Shown: positions 21,060-32,700 of the stretch, piece after piece
Numbering within the stretch: position 1 is the first letter of the stretch
Layout of the letters: every line of letters begins with the position of its first letter
NCBI GenBank assembly: GCA_950022295.1
Contig: OX465595.1
Span: 224,963,770-225,027,769 of the forward strand
Length of the DNA: 64,000 bases
Source of the DNA: Bromus sterilis
Taxonomy: Eukaryota; Streptophyta; Magnoliopsida; Poales; Poaceae
Direction: 5' to 3'
Notes under the pieces: generated by a model
What the model was told of the DNA's origin: nothing
What the model saw: only the letters and a program-made list of their open reading frames with translations
The model's database searches: none
Program-made: the position numbers and the translations under genes

Positions 21060-21551
21060 GGTAGAAAACCCGGGTTCTCTAGCCTTGGTAGTTTATCCAC
21101 AAATTGGATGCTACACATTGGACAAAGTACTCATGGACGAAGGAAGAAGTTCAACATCCTTTACTACGAGACTTTCCATAGGATGGGATTGACCCACAAA
21201 CAGCTGCAAACCTCCAACACCGTGTTCCATGGAATAGTCCCAGGAAAGTCGACACGACCGATAGGAAAGATCTACCTGGAGAAAGCCTTTGGAACTCCTG
21301 ACAACTTTCGATCCGAAATCATACCCTATGAGGTGGTGAAGCTCGAGAGCCCATACCATGCCATCCTAGGCAGACCGGCTTACGCGGGGTTCATGGATCG
21401 GCCGTGCTATGTTTACCTGAAACTAAAAGTGCCGGATCCCTTCGGCCCAATCACAGTAGATGGGAGCCGGTCCAGAGCCACGGAGTGTGACGAGAAACAC
21501 ATCAAGTTTGCTGAGTCGGCTTGCGCCAAAGAGGACCTGTCGGAATTCTAG
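21060..21551 (+). pseudogene. Element F aspartic protease region
   Basis: The frame contains NILYYETFHRMGLTHKQLQ, the flap-adjacent region, and HAILGRPAYAGF, the ILGRP C-terminal motif of retroelement proteases. In G/D the active site reads LMDGGSSINIL. In F the corresponding stretch near 21135-21160 is shifted in frame and the catalytic motif is lost. The stop at 21549-21551 is followed by a linker to RT with further breaks. Confidence 0.75.
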
Positions 21552-21879
21552 GAGAAGGTAGATCCAACAGACACCACCATCCTGAAGAAACCGACTCCTG
21601 ACAACAACCCCAAGTTCCAGCCGGCTCAGGACATGAAGAAAGCCGAATTTGTCCCTGGTGACGCTTCCAAGCAGTTCATCATTGGGACAGAGCTATCCGA
21701 CAAATAGGAAAACGCGCTCATCGATTTCCTCCGTGAGAATCGGGACATCTTTGCATGGAAACCTTGTGACATGCCAGGTTTCCAGAGGGAACTCGCTGAG
21801 CACCACCTAAATATTGATCGTAACTAAAGCCGGTCAAGAAATTCCTTTGTCGCTTCAATGATTAAAGGAGGAACGCCAT

Positions 21880-24800
21880 TGGGGAAGAGATAGCCCGGCT
21901 CCTCGCCGCCAGGTTCATCATGGAAGTTTTTATCCGGAGTGGCTTGCAAACCCGGTCCTCGTTTTGAAAAAGAACGGGACCTGACGCATGTGCATTGCCT
22001 ACACCGACTTAAACAAGGCCTGCCCAAAGGATCCCTTCGCACTACCTCGCATCGATCAAATCATTGACTCTACTGCAGAATGCGAGCTCCTGTGTTTTCT
22101 CGATGCCTACTCTGGTTATCACAAAATAAAGATGGCCCTCGAGGACCAGGAGAAAAAGGCTTTCATCACTCCCTTTGGGATATACTGCTACACTTATATG
22201 CCCTTCGGCTTGAAGAATGCAAGGGCCACATATCAGCGGACGGTCCAGAGTTGCCTCATGGAGAAAATTGGGCGCAATGTGCACGCTTACGTGGATGATA
22301 TAGTCATCAAGTCACAGGTTGCCGACTCACTCAACAGCGACCTCCTAGAGACCTTCAAGAATCTGCGCAAGTATCAGATGAAGCTTAATCCGGCCAAGTG
22401 CACCTTTGGAGTTCCTGCAGGAAAACTCCTTGGATACATAGTATCAGTGAGAGGAATTGAGGCAAACTCGGAGAAAATCAACGATACTATGGCTCTCCAG
22501 AAATCGGCCTCGGTGAAAGGAGTCCAACGACTCACAGGATGCATAGCCGCCCTAAGCCGGTTTATCAGCCGACTTGGAGAAAAAACAATTCCCCTGTACC
22601 GACTCTTGCAAAAGTCAGAAAAATTCGTCTGGGACGACGAAGCCGATCAAGCCCTGGAAGCAATAAATAAGCAACTGTCCCAGGCCCCCATCCTCGCGGC
22701 TCTTAAGACAAAAGAGCCGATGCTACTCTATATTTCATCCAACAACCGAGCAGTCAGTGCCGTAGTTGTGGTTGAATGTATGGAAGCCGGCAAAGAGCAC
22801 CCTCTGCAAAGGCTAGTGTATTATGTTACTGAGGTCCTGAATTCATCGAAGCAACGCTACCCTCATTGGTATAAGCTAGTTCTTGGTGTGTTCATGGCGA
22901 GCCGGAAGCTCAAACATTACTTCCAGGAGCACCCCATAACTGTGGTCAGATCAGCACCGCTCGCAAATATCATCCAAAACCGTGAGGCCACGGGAAGGAT
23001 TGAAAAGTGGGCTATAAAGTTGGGGGCTTATCACATCAAGTATGAACCATGCACGGCCATCAAGTCACAAGCACTAGTCGACTTCATCAATGATTGGACC
23101 AAAATCCAAGCACCTCCAGAGAAGCTGATAACCAAATACTGGACGATGCACTTCGATGGGAGTCGGCACCTCCAAGGATCTGGAGCCGGCGTGGTCCTGA
23201 CTTCCCCCAAAGGAGAACAATTTTGTTATGTCTTGCAGCTACAGTTCACTTGCACCAACAACGCAGCAGAATATGAGGCTCTACTCCATGGAATGCGGTA
23301 GGTTCCTGAGATGAACATAAGCCGGATCCGATGCTATGGAAATTCCGACCTTGTTTCTCAGCAAGTGTCAGGAAGATGGAACTCCAAAGATGCTACCATG
23401 GCAGCCTATCGGCGTGAGGTGGAAAAACAAGTCGGTTTCTTTGTTGGGTACCAAGTGGACTACATGCAACACAAACTAAACGAAGATGCGGACGCTTTGT
23501 CCCGGCTCGGCTCTCAACGAAAGCCGGTTTCACCAAATGTGTTCCTCGACGTCCTAACAAAGCCGTCCGTGCCAATACCAATAGTGCAAGACATAGCAGA
23601 GCCGGATCCAGAACCGGCTCTGGTGGCTGCAATACATGCTACCCCCTCATGGGTTGTACCATATCTGGGCTACAAAACCCGGGGAATCCTACCAGCTGAT
23701 GAGGTAGAAGCCAGAAAAATCGTCAGGAGAAGCAAGTCTTTTGTGATCCTCAACGGTGAGTTACATCGGCGAAGCCCTACAGACGTTTTTCAGATATGTG
23801 TGTCACCAGAAGAAGACAGAGAAATCCTCAATGAGATACACTCTGGAGACTGTGGGCATCATGCCGTCTCTCGTTCGCTGGTGGATAAAGCCTATAGACA
23901 CGTATTCTACTAGCTCACATATCATGCAGATGCAGAGGATATAGTCAGGAAGTGTGATGGATGCCAACACTACGCAAAGCAAGCACATGTGCCGACTCAA
24001 GAACTCAGGATGATCCTAATCACTTGGCCCTTTGCGGTGTGGGGGCTTGATATGGTGGGACCTTTCAAAAGGTCACCTAACAAGAATACACATTTGCTGG
24101 TGGCAGTAGACCAATTCACAGAGTGGGTTGAGGCAGAGCCGGTTAGCAAGTGCGATGGAGAGACGACTCTGAAATTCCTGAAAAAGATAATGTTTAGATT
24201 CAGCTACCCCCACAACATCATCACTGATAACGGGTCTAACCTGTCAGAGGGGGTTATGAAGCGATTTTGTCAAAAAGAACACATTCGACTCGACCTTGCG
24301 TCAGTGGCTCACCCACAAACCAACGGACAAGCCGAGAGATCCAACCAAGAGTTGCGTCGAGGCATTAAACACTGACTCTTCGTCCCTTTGGGGAGGACGC
24401 TGGGTTGGTGGGAGGAAGAATTTCCTTCGGTATTGTGGAGCATCAGGACGACTACTAACAAGTCAACATGCTATACGCCCTTCTTCCTGGTCTATGGATC
24501 CGAAGCCGTTCTCAAAAGTGACATTCATCACGACTCACCACGAGTCACAGCTTATGTAGAAGTCGATAATGAGAAATCCAGGCAGGACGCCTTGGACGTT
24601 CTTGATGAAAAACGAGAACTTGCAGCAGCTCAATCGGCTATCTACCAACAAGATTTGCGACGATATCATAGCCGTCGCATCAAAAGTCGGACTTTCCAGG
24701 AAGGTGACTTGGTGCTCCGCCTCATCCAGAAGAAGGACGGAATGCACAAGCTGTCTTCTCCATGGGAAGGACCGTTTGTGGTCAGCAAGAACCTGTACAA

Positions 24801-24909
24801 TGGATACTACTACCTGGTTGATATACGCAAGAAGAAAAAATCATGCACCTCGATGAAGGAGACTCCCAGGCCGTGGAACATCGCACAACTCCATCCATAT
24901 TACACCTAA
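21880..24909 (+). pseudogene. Element F pol: RT, RNase H, second (archaeal-type) RNase H, integrase
   Basis: From 21988 the frame is continuous to 24909 apart from TAG at 23299-23301, TAG at 23911-23913 and TGA at 24373-24375. A one-base loss near 21930 and a TGA near 21982 affect the RT start. RT shows FLDAYSGYHKIKM and the catalytic YVDD at 22288-22299. The first RNase H lies around 22700-23000. The second, around 23146-23510, has MHFDGSRHLQGSGAG, NNAAEYEALLHG, CYGNSDLVSQQ and EDADALSRL, giving the D-E-D-D set. Integrase has the HH pair near 23860, CDGCQ near 23956, and D/D/E in GLDMVGPF, TDNGSNL and QAERSNQE. The C-terminal GPF domain ends at 24909. Confidence 0.92.
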
Positions 24910-24919
24910 GCAGAGTAGG

Positions 24920-25165
24920 AAACTGTTGTACAAAGTCGACACTCATCGCACCGGCTTTCGCCATATAGTTATATAAGTCGAATTTGTCGCAACCGGCTAC
25001 CGCCGCATAATAAAGTCCATTTTCATCGCAACCGACTCTCAGTCAAATTAATAAAGTCGATCTTAAATCGTATTTAGGCCATTGCCATAATTAAAGTCGA
25101 CTTTGGTCGCAAACAGGCTATCGCCATAAAGTCGACTTCGTCGTACCGGCTCTCGCCACACTTAT
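24920..25165 (+). repeat. Degenerate tandem repeats after Tat pol (set 1)
   Basis: About five units of roughly 45-60 bp vary around the phrase AAAGTCGACTTT...TCGCAACCGGCT...CGCCATA. Tandem repeats downstream of pol are common in Tat elements. There is no coding potential. Confidence 0.6.
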
Positions 25166-25779
25166 GCATAAAATAAATTTTCATATTGCGTAGTCTTTCA
25201 TACATATTGCATCATATTACATCACATTGCATATTGCATCATAAATTTCATAATTCTCAGAGACCTAGGGGCTTGATCAACCCTCTATCGGCTTTGAGCA
25301 TGTATATTGCTTTGGTAAGGTGAAAGCGGGGGGGGGGGGGGGGGCTCGATGATACTCATCGACTTCTACCAGAAAAAGCCGGCATATACATGTAAAACTT
25401 CACATGTGTTTGTTTTTATAAGGAATAAAAGGGGGGTTTGATAGCTCTCATCGACTCTTAAAAACCAAAGATATCCTGGCATACACATGAATTGGCCACC
25501 CACGCTTTCTGGCCTGTACAATTTAGAGCTTCCATAACTAACGCGCAACCGGTTGGTCTAAACTTCGAGGTTTACATAAACCATCTATCAAATTTAGTCC
25601 TAAGAGCCGGGCACGCTAGTTACTGGAAAGTTGGCTCTACAGAGATGTTTCGACATTTTCAACCAATAATCTCTCTCAACGCGAGAAGATGAGGTTTAAG
25701 TCGACTTCTACTAGCCTTTACATTATATTCTTGCATTTACAACATCATGCATAAATCACAATTTTTTCTCAAAGATAAA

Positions 25780-26185
25780 AGTTAGACCTATGTGACTCGG
25801 CCCAAGCGCTCAGGTGCCTATACCGACTCATGGGGACTACACTTCAAAAAAAGCATCTTCTCAAAGACCCGACATGACGCAATGATGTTCATGCCGGCTC
25901 TTGGGGACTACACTTCGAAAGTTTTCTTCTCAAGCAAAGACTCGGTACAACACCCAGATGCATACACCCACTCTTCAGGAGTAACACTTCGAAAATTTCT
26001 TCTTCGAAGATTTGGCTCGATGCCATGATCATACCAACTCTTGGGGAGTAACACTTCCAAAAATATTATGCCCCGGTACGGCACACAAACGTGACCACAC
26101 CAACTCATGGGGGCTACAAGTCGATCTATCCTATGAGTCGATTACCGATACACAACTATTCTGAATCGACTCAGGGGGCTACAGA
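25780..26185 (+). repeat. Degenerate tandem repeats in Tat 3' spacer (set 2)
   Basis: Units of about 70-90 bp are centred on CCGACTCATGGGGGCTACA-like text (25823, 25895, 25970, 26037, 26100, 26166). The same phrase repeats in G/D (56302-56520). The stretch 25165-25780 between the sets holds an 18 bp G run at about 25329-25346 and no recognisable gene. Confidence 0.6.
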
Positions 26186-26384
26186 TACAGACATTATCAA
26201 TTTTTTTGGCTCTCATACATTATGCAAAAAACATTCAAAATTCAGGAATAAAACCGACTTATGGACTCGATGGAAATTTATAATTTTCATTCATAAAAAC
26301 GGCGAGGCTTACATCAAAAGAGGCAACCTTACAGAAAAGTAAAGGCCAAACCCGGTAAAATACTACTAAGAAAAAGCTACAACT

Positions 26385-26881
26385 TCAATCGTCATCTTCA
26401 GAGTCGGCCTCATCTTCAGTTGAATAAATATGGACTTCTTCTTCATTGTTGAGGAGTTCTTCATCACTACTGCTCAAACTCTCCATGCAGCAGCAGGCTT
26501 GGTCACCATCCGGGTCAAAGATCCTAGCCCACAAGGTATGTTCACCATCAAATCTTAAGACAATGGTGTCTCCTCTTGAGATGTTCCTAGAGCGAAGAAA
26601 AGTTTTCCAACCTCGCTCAAAAAACATGGAGTCGTGGCTAGAAAATCTAGTAGCCACCCAAACGGGCCCACGAGGACATGCCTCAGAACCAAGCAAAGGC
26701 CCGAGGGCCTTGAATCAATCACAAGCTGAGTAAAAGAATCAGGATTTCTTCCCCTACCTCTGCCACGACCACGACCGCGCCCACGGCCACGGCCGCGGCC
26801 ACGACCTCGACAACAAGTGCCTGCGCTAGAACCTGGCTCATCGGCCATCAAAGGAACACGAGCACCAAGCTTGGGAGCCAT
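26385..26881 (-). pseudogene. Antisense ORF in element F: RG-repeat plus B3-like domain
   Basis: On the strand opposite to pol, an ATG at 26881 starts MAPKL, followed by a run of about ten RG pairs (residues 25-45). Next comes SFTQLVIDSRPSGLCL, which matches the middle of the B3-like domain in the G/D copy. A frameshift near 26690 moves the rest to another frame: GPVWVATRFSSHDSMFFERG, WKTFLRS, DTIVLRFDG and WARIFDPDGD, then an acidic tail ending at 26385. GWKTF...GD.IV.RFDG...IFD is the C-terminal pattern of plant B3 (REM/VRN1-type) DNA-binding domains. The B3 N-terminal strand present in G/D is deleted here. The unit lies between pol and the candidate LTR, convergent with pol. Confidence 0.65.
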
Positions 26882-26940
26882 GGAAAGATAGAAGAGGAAG
26901 AAGAAGATGCAGGCACTTGAAAGATAAATCTACCCGATGG

Positions 26941-26949
26941 CTATTTATA
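26941..26949 (-). promoter_or_regulatory. TATA box of the antisense gene (element F)
   Basis: On the minus strand TATAAATAG lies about 60 bp before the ATG at 26881, with a pyrimidine-rich leader (CTTCTTCTTCCTCTTC) between. The G/D copy has a matching layout, which supports a dedicated promoter. Confidence 0.6.
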
Positions 26950-27246
26950 GTAGTTCCGAGGAGAAGATCAATCAATACCATAAATGACATAGGTGAAACT
27001 ACCCATGGTAGATGACACTTATGGAAAGACTCCTCGATTACCACTAACATCAATGCCTCCAACCGGCGTTTCGGGCAGTGTGACCATAAATACCATAATG
27101 GAGATGAAAAGAAGATAGATACCGATTCTTTGTAAAACTCAAAAGAGGTGAGAGTCGGTCTATCTGAATTAGGGAGTCGGCAACCACGATGATGACAAGA
27201 AGATTGCTGGAAAGACTAAAGCATCACATCAATCCTGCGGGCTAAT

Positions 27247-27760
27247 GTCGCGGGGATGGACCAAGCCCATAACCCGACACTATATCTATGGGCCGACTCA
27301 CCTACGGAAGGCCCACAAATAAGACCCGGCCGCGGGCCGGCCGCGCCAAGGAAAGAAGATCGAAGCCATAGAGGAATTCGACTTACCTTGCATAGCACAT
27401 AGCATATTTGTAAAGTAGAATAGGACTCCACCTTGTATCGGAGTCGGACTCGCAGAATCCCAGGATCCGGCGCCCTTATAAGCCGTGGTCCATGGGATCC
27501 AGGGCCAGGAGAACAATCTCAAACTAAGATAGGACTAGACACTTGTCGACGTAACCTAGATCTCATTGATTCTAACTTTACGAGACGACTCTCTTATAAT
27601 TGTCCAGCCGACTCTCTTGTAATTGTCCAACCGACTCTTCTTTCGAGAGTCAGAACCCATAATAATAGCAAGCAGGAGTACGCTTTTACCTCGAGGCAAA
27701 GAGGGGCTGAAACCTGGGTAAATCGCCGAGTCTCTTGTCCATGTAGACTCTCTCCATGAA
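27247..27760 (+). repeat. Candidate LTR between Tat elements F and G/D
   Basis: It begins around TGTCGCGGGGATGGACCAAG, where the homologous G/D sequence also marks the end of the spacer (57718-57731). It contains a TATA-like CCTTATAAGCC near 27474 and ends near GGGCTGAAACCTGGGTAAA, wording common at LTR ends of such elements. The exact start could be 27247 or 27259. No second copy of it is complete in the window, so LTR status is inferred. Confidence 0.5.
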
Positions 27761-27994
27761 GTTGCCTCGCAGCAAAGGTCCCATGTTAAGTTTGACTCTT
27801 GGGACATCTGCCTGGACTTCCCCATGAATAGTAGGTCGTTGCCTCGAGACAAAGAGGGGTTGAAACTTGGGTAAATCGCCGAGTCTCTTGTCCATGTCGA
27901 CTCTCTCCTTGTGTCCACCTTGTAGCAAAGGCCCCATGTCAAGTTCGACTCTTCGAACAACTGTCGTGACTTTCCCACGACAGGATCGGTTGTC
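27689..27994 (+). repeat. Tandem duplication, two 153 bp units
   Basis: CCTCGAGGCAAAGAGGGG at 27689 recurs as CCTCGAGACAAAGAGGGG at 27842. The following text (GGGTAAATCGCCGAGTCTCT, GCAAAG GCCCCATGT, TTCGACTCTT) is repeated with about 10-15 percent changes. It spans the LTR end or leader of the Tat pair. Confidence 0.75.
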
Positions 27995-28131
27995 CATACT
28001 ATAGAACCGGACCTGATCGGCACGGAGGCCCTCACAGCTACCCTGAACACTTTGTAGACAACTCTCTCCACCCCGATACTGCAGAAAATCAGGAGTCACT
28101 TAAGGCAGAGATCAATGAGCTCGAGAAGCAA

Positions 28132-29745
28132 GTGTCCAGGATTCGCGGGGAAATCCGGCCGGAGAAGGAACATATAGCAGAAGAAGTAGGCCGACTCGCG
28201 CGAGAAGCCATGCGCGTACAGGTGCAATCCGCACAGCTAAACACTCAGATGAGAAACTTCTCAGCCACTCACCAAGCCAGGCACGCGAGCCGGATCCCAT
28301 CGGGTATGGTAGGACAAGCACTTTTCCAAAGTCCGCAGCAGGTAGCCACCCTACGAGAGACGGCTCGATTCCATCGGGTTCACCCCATCGGGTTCACCCC
28401 TCTGCGAGAGCCGGCTCGATTCCATACACCTCCTAGCCAATACAACAACCCCATGGCGAACGTCTTTGCTGCAACACAATATTTGGTCAACATTCCCTTT
28501 CACGAAAACACCCCTGCGGACCTGGGCGTGCAAGACGCAGTAGAGATTCTCAAGACTGCAGTCGCTGAGCAGGCACAATACTCACATGGCGTCTCATACT
28601 TACATGGGACCCCTCGTCCAATTATGAGCCAGCAAGAAGAATCACCTGCTCCCGCCGCCTCTAGCAGTCATCGCCAGCAGAGGGGACAACCGGATCTCGA
28701 ACCGCATCAGGCATCCCGACTTACCGCACAGCCGACGGCCATGGTCCCCGAGCCATCAGCATAACCCCCACTTTAGGAGGAAGAGGCAGGTTTTGTTAGC
28801 CGTTCGGTTGGGAATCGGTGCTTAGTTCCGGCTTTGTGTAATGCCCTTATACGGTCAGATTTTAGAGGACCCCGCAAAATCCCAAACTACACAGCGGCTA
28901 TGCACACGTCATTGTGGATCGAAAGCTACGATTTAGCGACGGATATGTTGCCGTCAAGGACACAATTTGTGCCCGATACCTCACAATGATGCTTGAAGGA
29001 CCGACTCGCACTTGGCTCAAGAATCTCCCCGAGAACTCCATCAGCTCCTGGTTAGAGCTGAAGGAGAAGTTTATCAAAAAATTCCAAGGCACATGCCGAC
29101 GCGCTACCACAATCACCAATCTGGAGCACTGTGTTCAGAAGGAAGGAGAGTCGTCCCACCATTGGGTACGATGAGTTGCCAAAATCATCCACACGTCGGA
29201 CAACATCCATGCCCAGACAACCATTTTGGTCCTAGAGAAGAACTGCAAATTTGAGCCCTTGATCCATAAACTCTGTCATAATAAGAGAACAGTCAGAGAT
29301 ATGCGAGAACTCATGGATGCATTCACTAAGTATGCCAAGTCTGACAAAACCAAAGACGGCGACTCCGAGGAGGACAAAACTGGCCAGGGAAAGAAAGGTG
29401 GTGGCAAACGGCAGCACAACAGCGGAAATCAGGGTTAGCAGAACAAGCGCCGGCTTGATCAGAATGCATCTAACTTGGTAGCCAACACCAATGTCGGCTC
29501 CCAAAGATATAGGCAAGGGGAAACAACCAGAAGACGGAGGAGAGCTTTCGCCCAAATATCTATGAGTTCGCTATCAAAGGCCCGTGCCCGAGACACATCA
29601 GAACTGGTCGCCCGGCTAATAACTCCTGGGAAAACTACAACATCATGCAAGAATTCAAACGACGAGGAGGCAATGGTGGAGGACAGCAAGGACCCCCTGG
29701 GTTAGGTTCAAGAGCCGGCTACAATAATAGCAACCAACAAACCGG
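28132..29745 (+). pseudogene. Element G/D gag (broken)
   Basis: The frame 28132-28764 (open upstream to about 28050 without an ATG) has a charged coiled-coil-like start (INELEKQVSRIRGEIRPEKE) and a low-complexity proline/glutamine end. A stop at 28762 is followed by KIPNYTAAM-like text and, in a shifted frame, by the capsid segment EGPTRTWLKNLPENSISSW and FIKKFQGTCRRATT (28990-29110). A further charged KTKDGDSEEDK stretch follows. H interrupts the glycine/asparagine-rich end at 29745, and gag resumes at 40821. Confidence 0.75.
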
Positions 29746-32700
29746 TGTCGGGACGCGGGGTTAGCGTATGCAAGACTAGCTACAACACAATCATATGGAG
29801 AGCCGAGAACCGTACCCACTTGTCTAAGCAGACAAGGCCAAGCACAGAACATTCTCGGAAAGCATCGAACGTGAGGGGCATCCCATCCAGGCCGGATGAT
29901 CAACTGAGATGGGTCCTCATCGTCTGCACCCAAGTCTAAATGATATGGGTGGTGAACTCCCATACTCATAGAAAAGTCGCCTCAACCATATTATCGATTG
30001 TATCATAACCCTTACATAGACTTACTCCAGCCCGATCACTTAGTCGAGGTCTAGGGCGTGCTCGATCATACATCAAAGTGTGCACGTGATGGAGTCACGA
30101 GCAATCGCATCGCGATGCCCAAAGCTGCGCACATCTAAGGGCCACTTGGTGTATAAAAGACCGCCAGCCAGATCACAACTAAGGTCTCGAAAACCCATAC
30201 TAAGACATGCATGTTATAATCGTACACGCAGCACACATGTCTAGTATGAACAGAAGGTATCATTGCAATTCTCTGCAAAGTATACAACTTTATTGATAAC
30301 TCTTACAGAGTGAACACAGAGAACACAAGTCTATGATCCAACATTACATCAAACATGCGGAAGCAAAGTAGGTCTCAGTACAGACAAGTTTAACAAATGG
30401 CTTAGAGAAGCCTTATCTATAAACAAGCCCTTCCATGAGGGACCAGACTGCTGTCTGGAACTATACTACAATGGTCAACGTCGAGCTTCAGGAAGGTGAA
30501 TCCATCGGGGGCTGGGTTTCCATCTAAAACATAGAATAAGCAAACGTGAGTACAAAGTCGTACTCAGCAAGACTTACATCAGAACTATACTTCTCATGCT
30601 CAAGTTTCAAGTTAAAGGGAGGTGGGGTTCAACATGCAGAAGTGCTAGCTTTGACTTGGCTAGTCCTGTACTACGAGTACCAGACTTGAGGTAAGAAGCG
30701 TACACGAGTCCACTACCAAGTCTCCAACCAATACACCACTATGGATACTTCCTCGAATTCCCCACGAGGAAGCACACCATAGCACTGACGCTTATCTTGC
30801 GAGTTTTATAATTATCCATTCAAGTTATCTAATGATCAAGTACAGGTCTCAATGTAGTCCATGACCGCGGACGCGACTATTCGAATAGTTTTGTTAACCC
30901 TGCAGGGGTGTACTTCTTCACACGCGTGTCATGACTTACCGCCCAGGAATCGTCATCCTTCAAGCGGATGTCGGACGAGGATAATCACCAAGGCACTTAC
31001 CTCACCTTACCTTCTCTAATCCAGGAGTCAACTATCTGAGTTGGTTACCGCTCGAGAGTCCGACCGGTTCACGATACGGACCCAGACAATGCAGGAGACC
31101 GAGACGTCACCCTGGAAGATGGTTTTACTGCCTCACAGGTCCACCCACATATCTAAATGATGCGACCTCTCATTCATTCTTTTTCTATGCATATGTCAAA
31201 TGAAAAGCCCGAACTAGTGTGACTCCTGGACTTGATCGGTGGTGATTTAATAGGCCAAACGGGGTCCCCATAAACCCTACATGTGGTAGTAATCTTTGTC
31301 TTGGATCACAACATAAGAACTCGGGGCCTAGGGCAGTGTTCAACGAGAAAACCCATTGTGTACTCCTAAACAGCCTCTCATCGTTCACCTTTGTTTAGGG
31401 TGGATTCACCAACACGTTAACATCAGCACCATTATGAATCTCCATCCAGACTCACAAAAAATGTAACCTCATTGTAACATTAAGCAGAAATAAGAAGTAA
31501 CAGTTGCAGGGGCCACATGCTCAACATTCAACTCCTATATCTGCAAGGATTCTGGTTTGCTTAATATGGTGACAAAATGATAGGTCATGCATCAGAATGG
31601 GTTCAACTATGCGGAATAACGTTTCTCGGTGATCTCCTAAACATGCATAAGCGAGAATGAGAGGGAAGTAGGATTTTATGGACATGATCCATGGGGTTTG
31701 CTTGCCTTTCTGACGATACACGGTTTAATGGACTTCTTCTTCTTCGTTGGTGATCACCGTCTCGGAAAGTCTGTTATCAGAACAATCATCAACAAAGGGG
31801 GGCACCTTTGAAGTAAATGCACAAGCACATGATATAGTTGTCCATGATGTGAATCCTACTAGTTTGTGGCAAATTCATCTTAATTGAAGTGTATTGCATT
31901 TGGAATGCAAATTCAAACTTCAAATTGAAATTCAAATTATGCCATATGCATGTTTGCTACTGTTCACCCATTTTAAAATTGTCAAACATATAAACAAGTT
32001 GCATATTCATCATCCTTGCATTTTTCTGATAATTTTTCATATATTATATGCTAAATTTGGAGTTAAAATGAATATTCTATGAATTTCCAATGTTTAATGT
32101 ATTTTCTGTCTGTTATGTAATTCTTTTAAATTAGAAAACTATTTACTGCGTCATCACCACATCAGCATGACGTGGAGGGGGGCTGACTGGTGGGTCCCTG
32201 CTGTTAGTCTCTCTGGGGTTTGAACCCTGTTTAATTAATTAAAAGTGGGTTAATTAGGGTGGCAGGGCCCACCTGTCAATGAGGCTTAGGGGGGTTAGTT
32301 AGTGGGGTGCTAAGCATAATGGCCTGGGCGGCCGGCGGCTCAACGCCGGCGTCACAGGGACGGCGGCGCCTCGCCGGAACGGGATCCCGGCCACGGGATG
32401 GCTCGCAAAGGGTAGCAAAACGATGCCCTCGCACGCACGCATCCAAAGGGGCACAAGGGGAGGCTGGAGGAGCACGGAGGAGACCTCCACGACGGCCATG
32501 GCGGCGGCCGTGCTCACTTCCCATGGTGGCCGTGGCTAGAGGGAGAAAACGGAGGGAGAAAGTTGGGGATTTCAATCGCATGCTCACCAGAAACGCAATG
32601 GAGGCAACGGCGAGTTCAGGGTGCCTTGGAGACGACGGAATCGACGAACGGGTCCGGCAGCTTCGGCAAGAAGCCGACGAGGGTTGCGGTAGATCCGGGA

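Larger units (their letters stand above)
20076..27700 (+). mobile_element. Element F: Tat-lineage Ty3/gypsy element, gag start missing
   Basis: F has gag (from within the capsid-like domain), protease, RT, RNase H, a second RNase H, integrase, a repeat-rich 3' spacer, an antisense ORF and a candidate 3' LTR. The second RNase H between the first one and integrase is the hallmark of the Tat lineage (Grande, RIRE2, Ogre). The left end is cut by E, so the start of gag and the 5' LTR lie left of the window or are lost. The right boundary is uncertain because only one LTR-like segment separates F from G/D. Confidence 0.85.

Noticed and set aside
25329..25346. Run of about 18 G in the F spacer (also shorter runs near 39488 and 60850)
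   Set aside because: Most likely replication or sequencing slippage; no flanking structure to suggest a functional quadruplex array.
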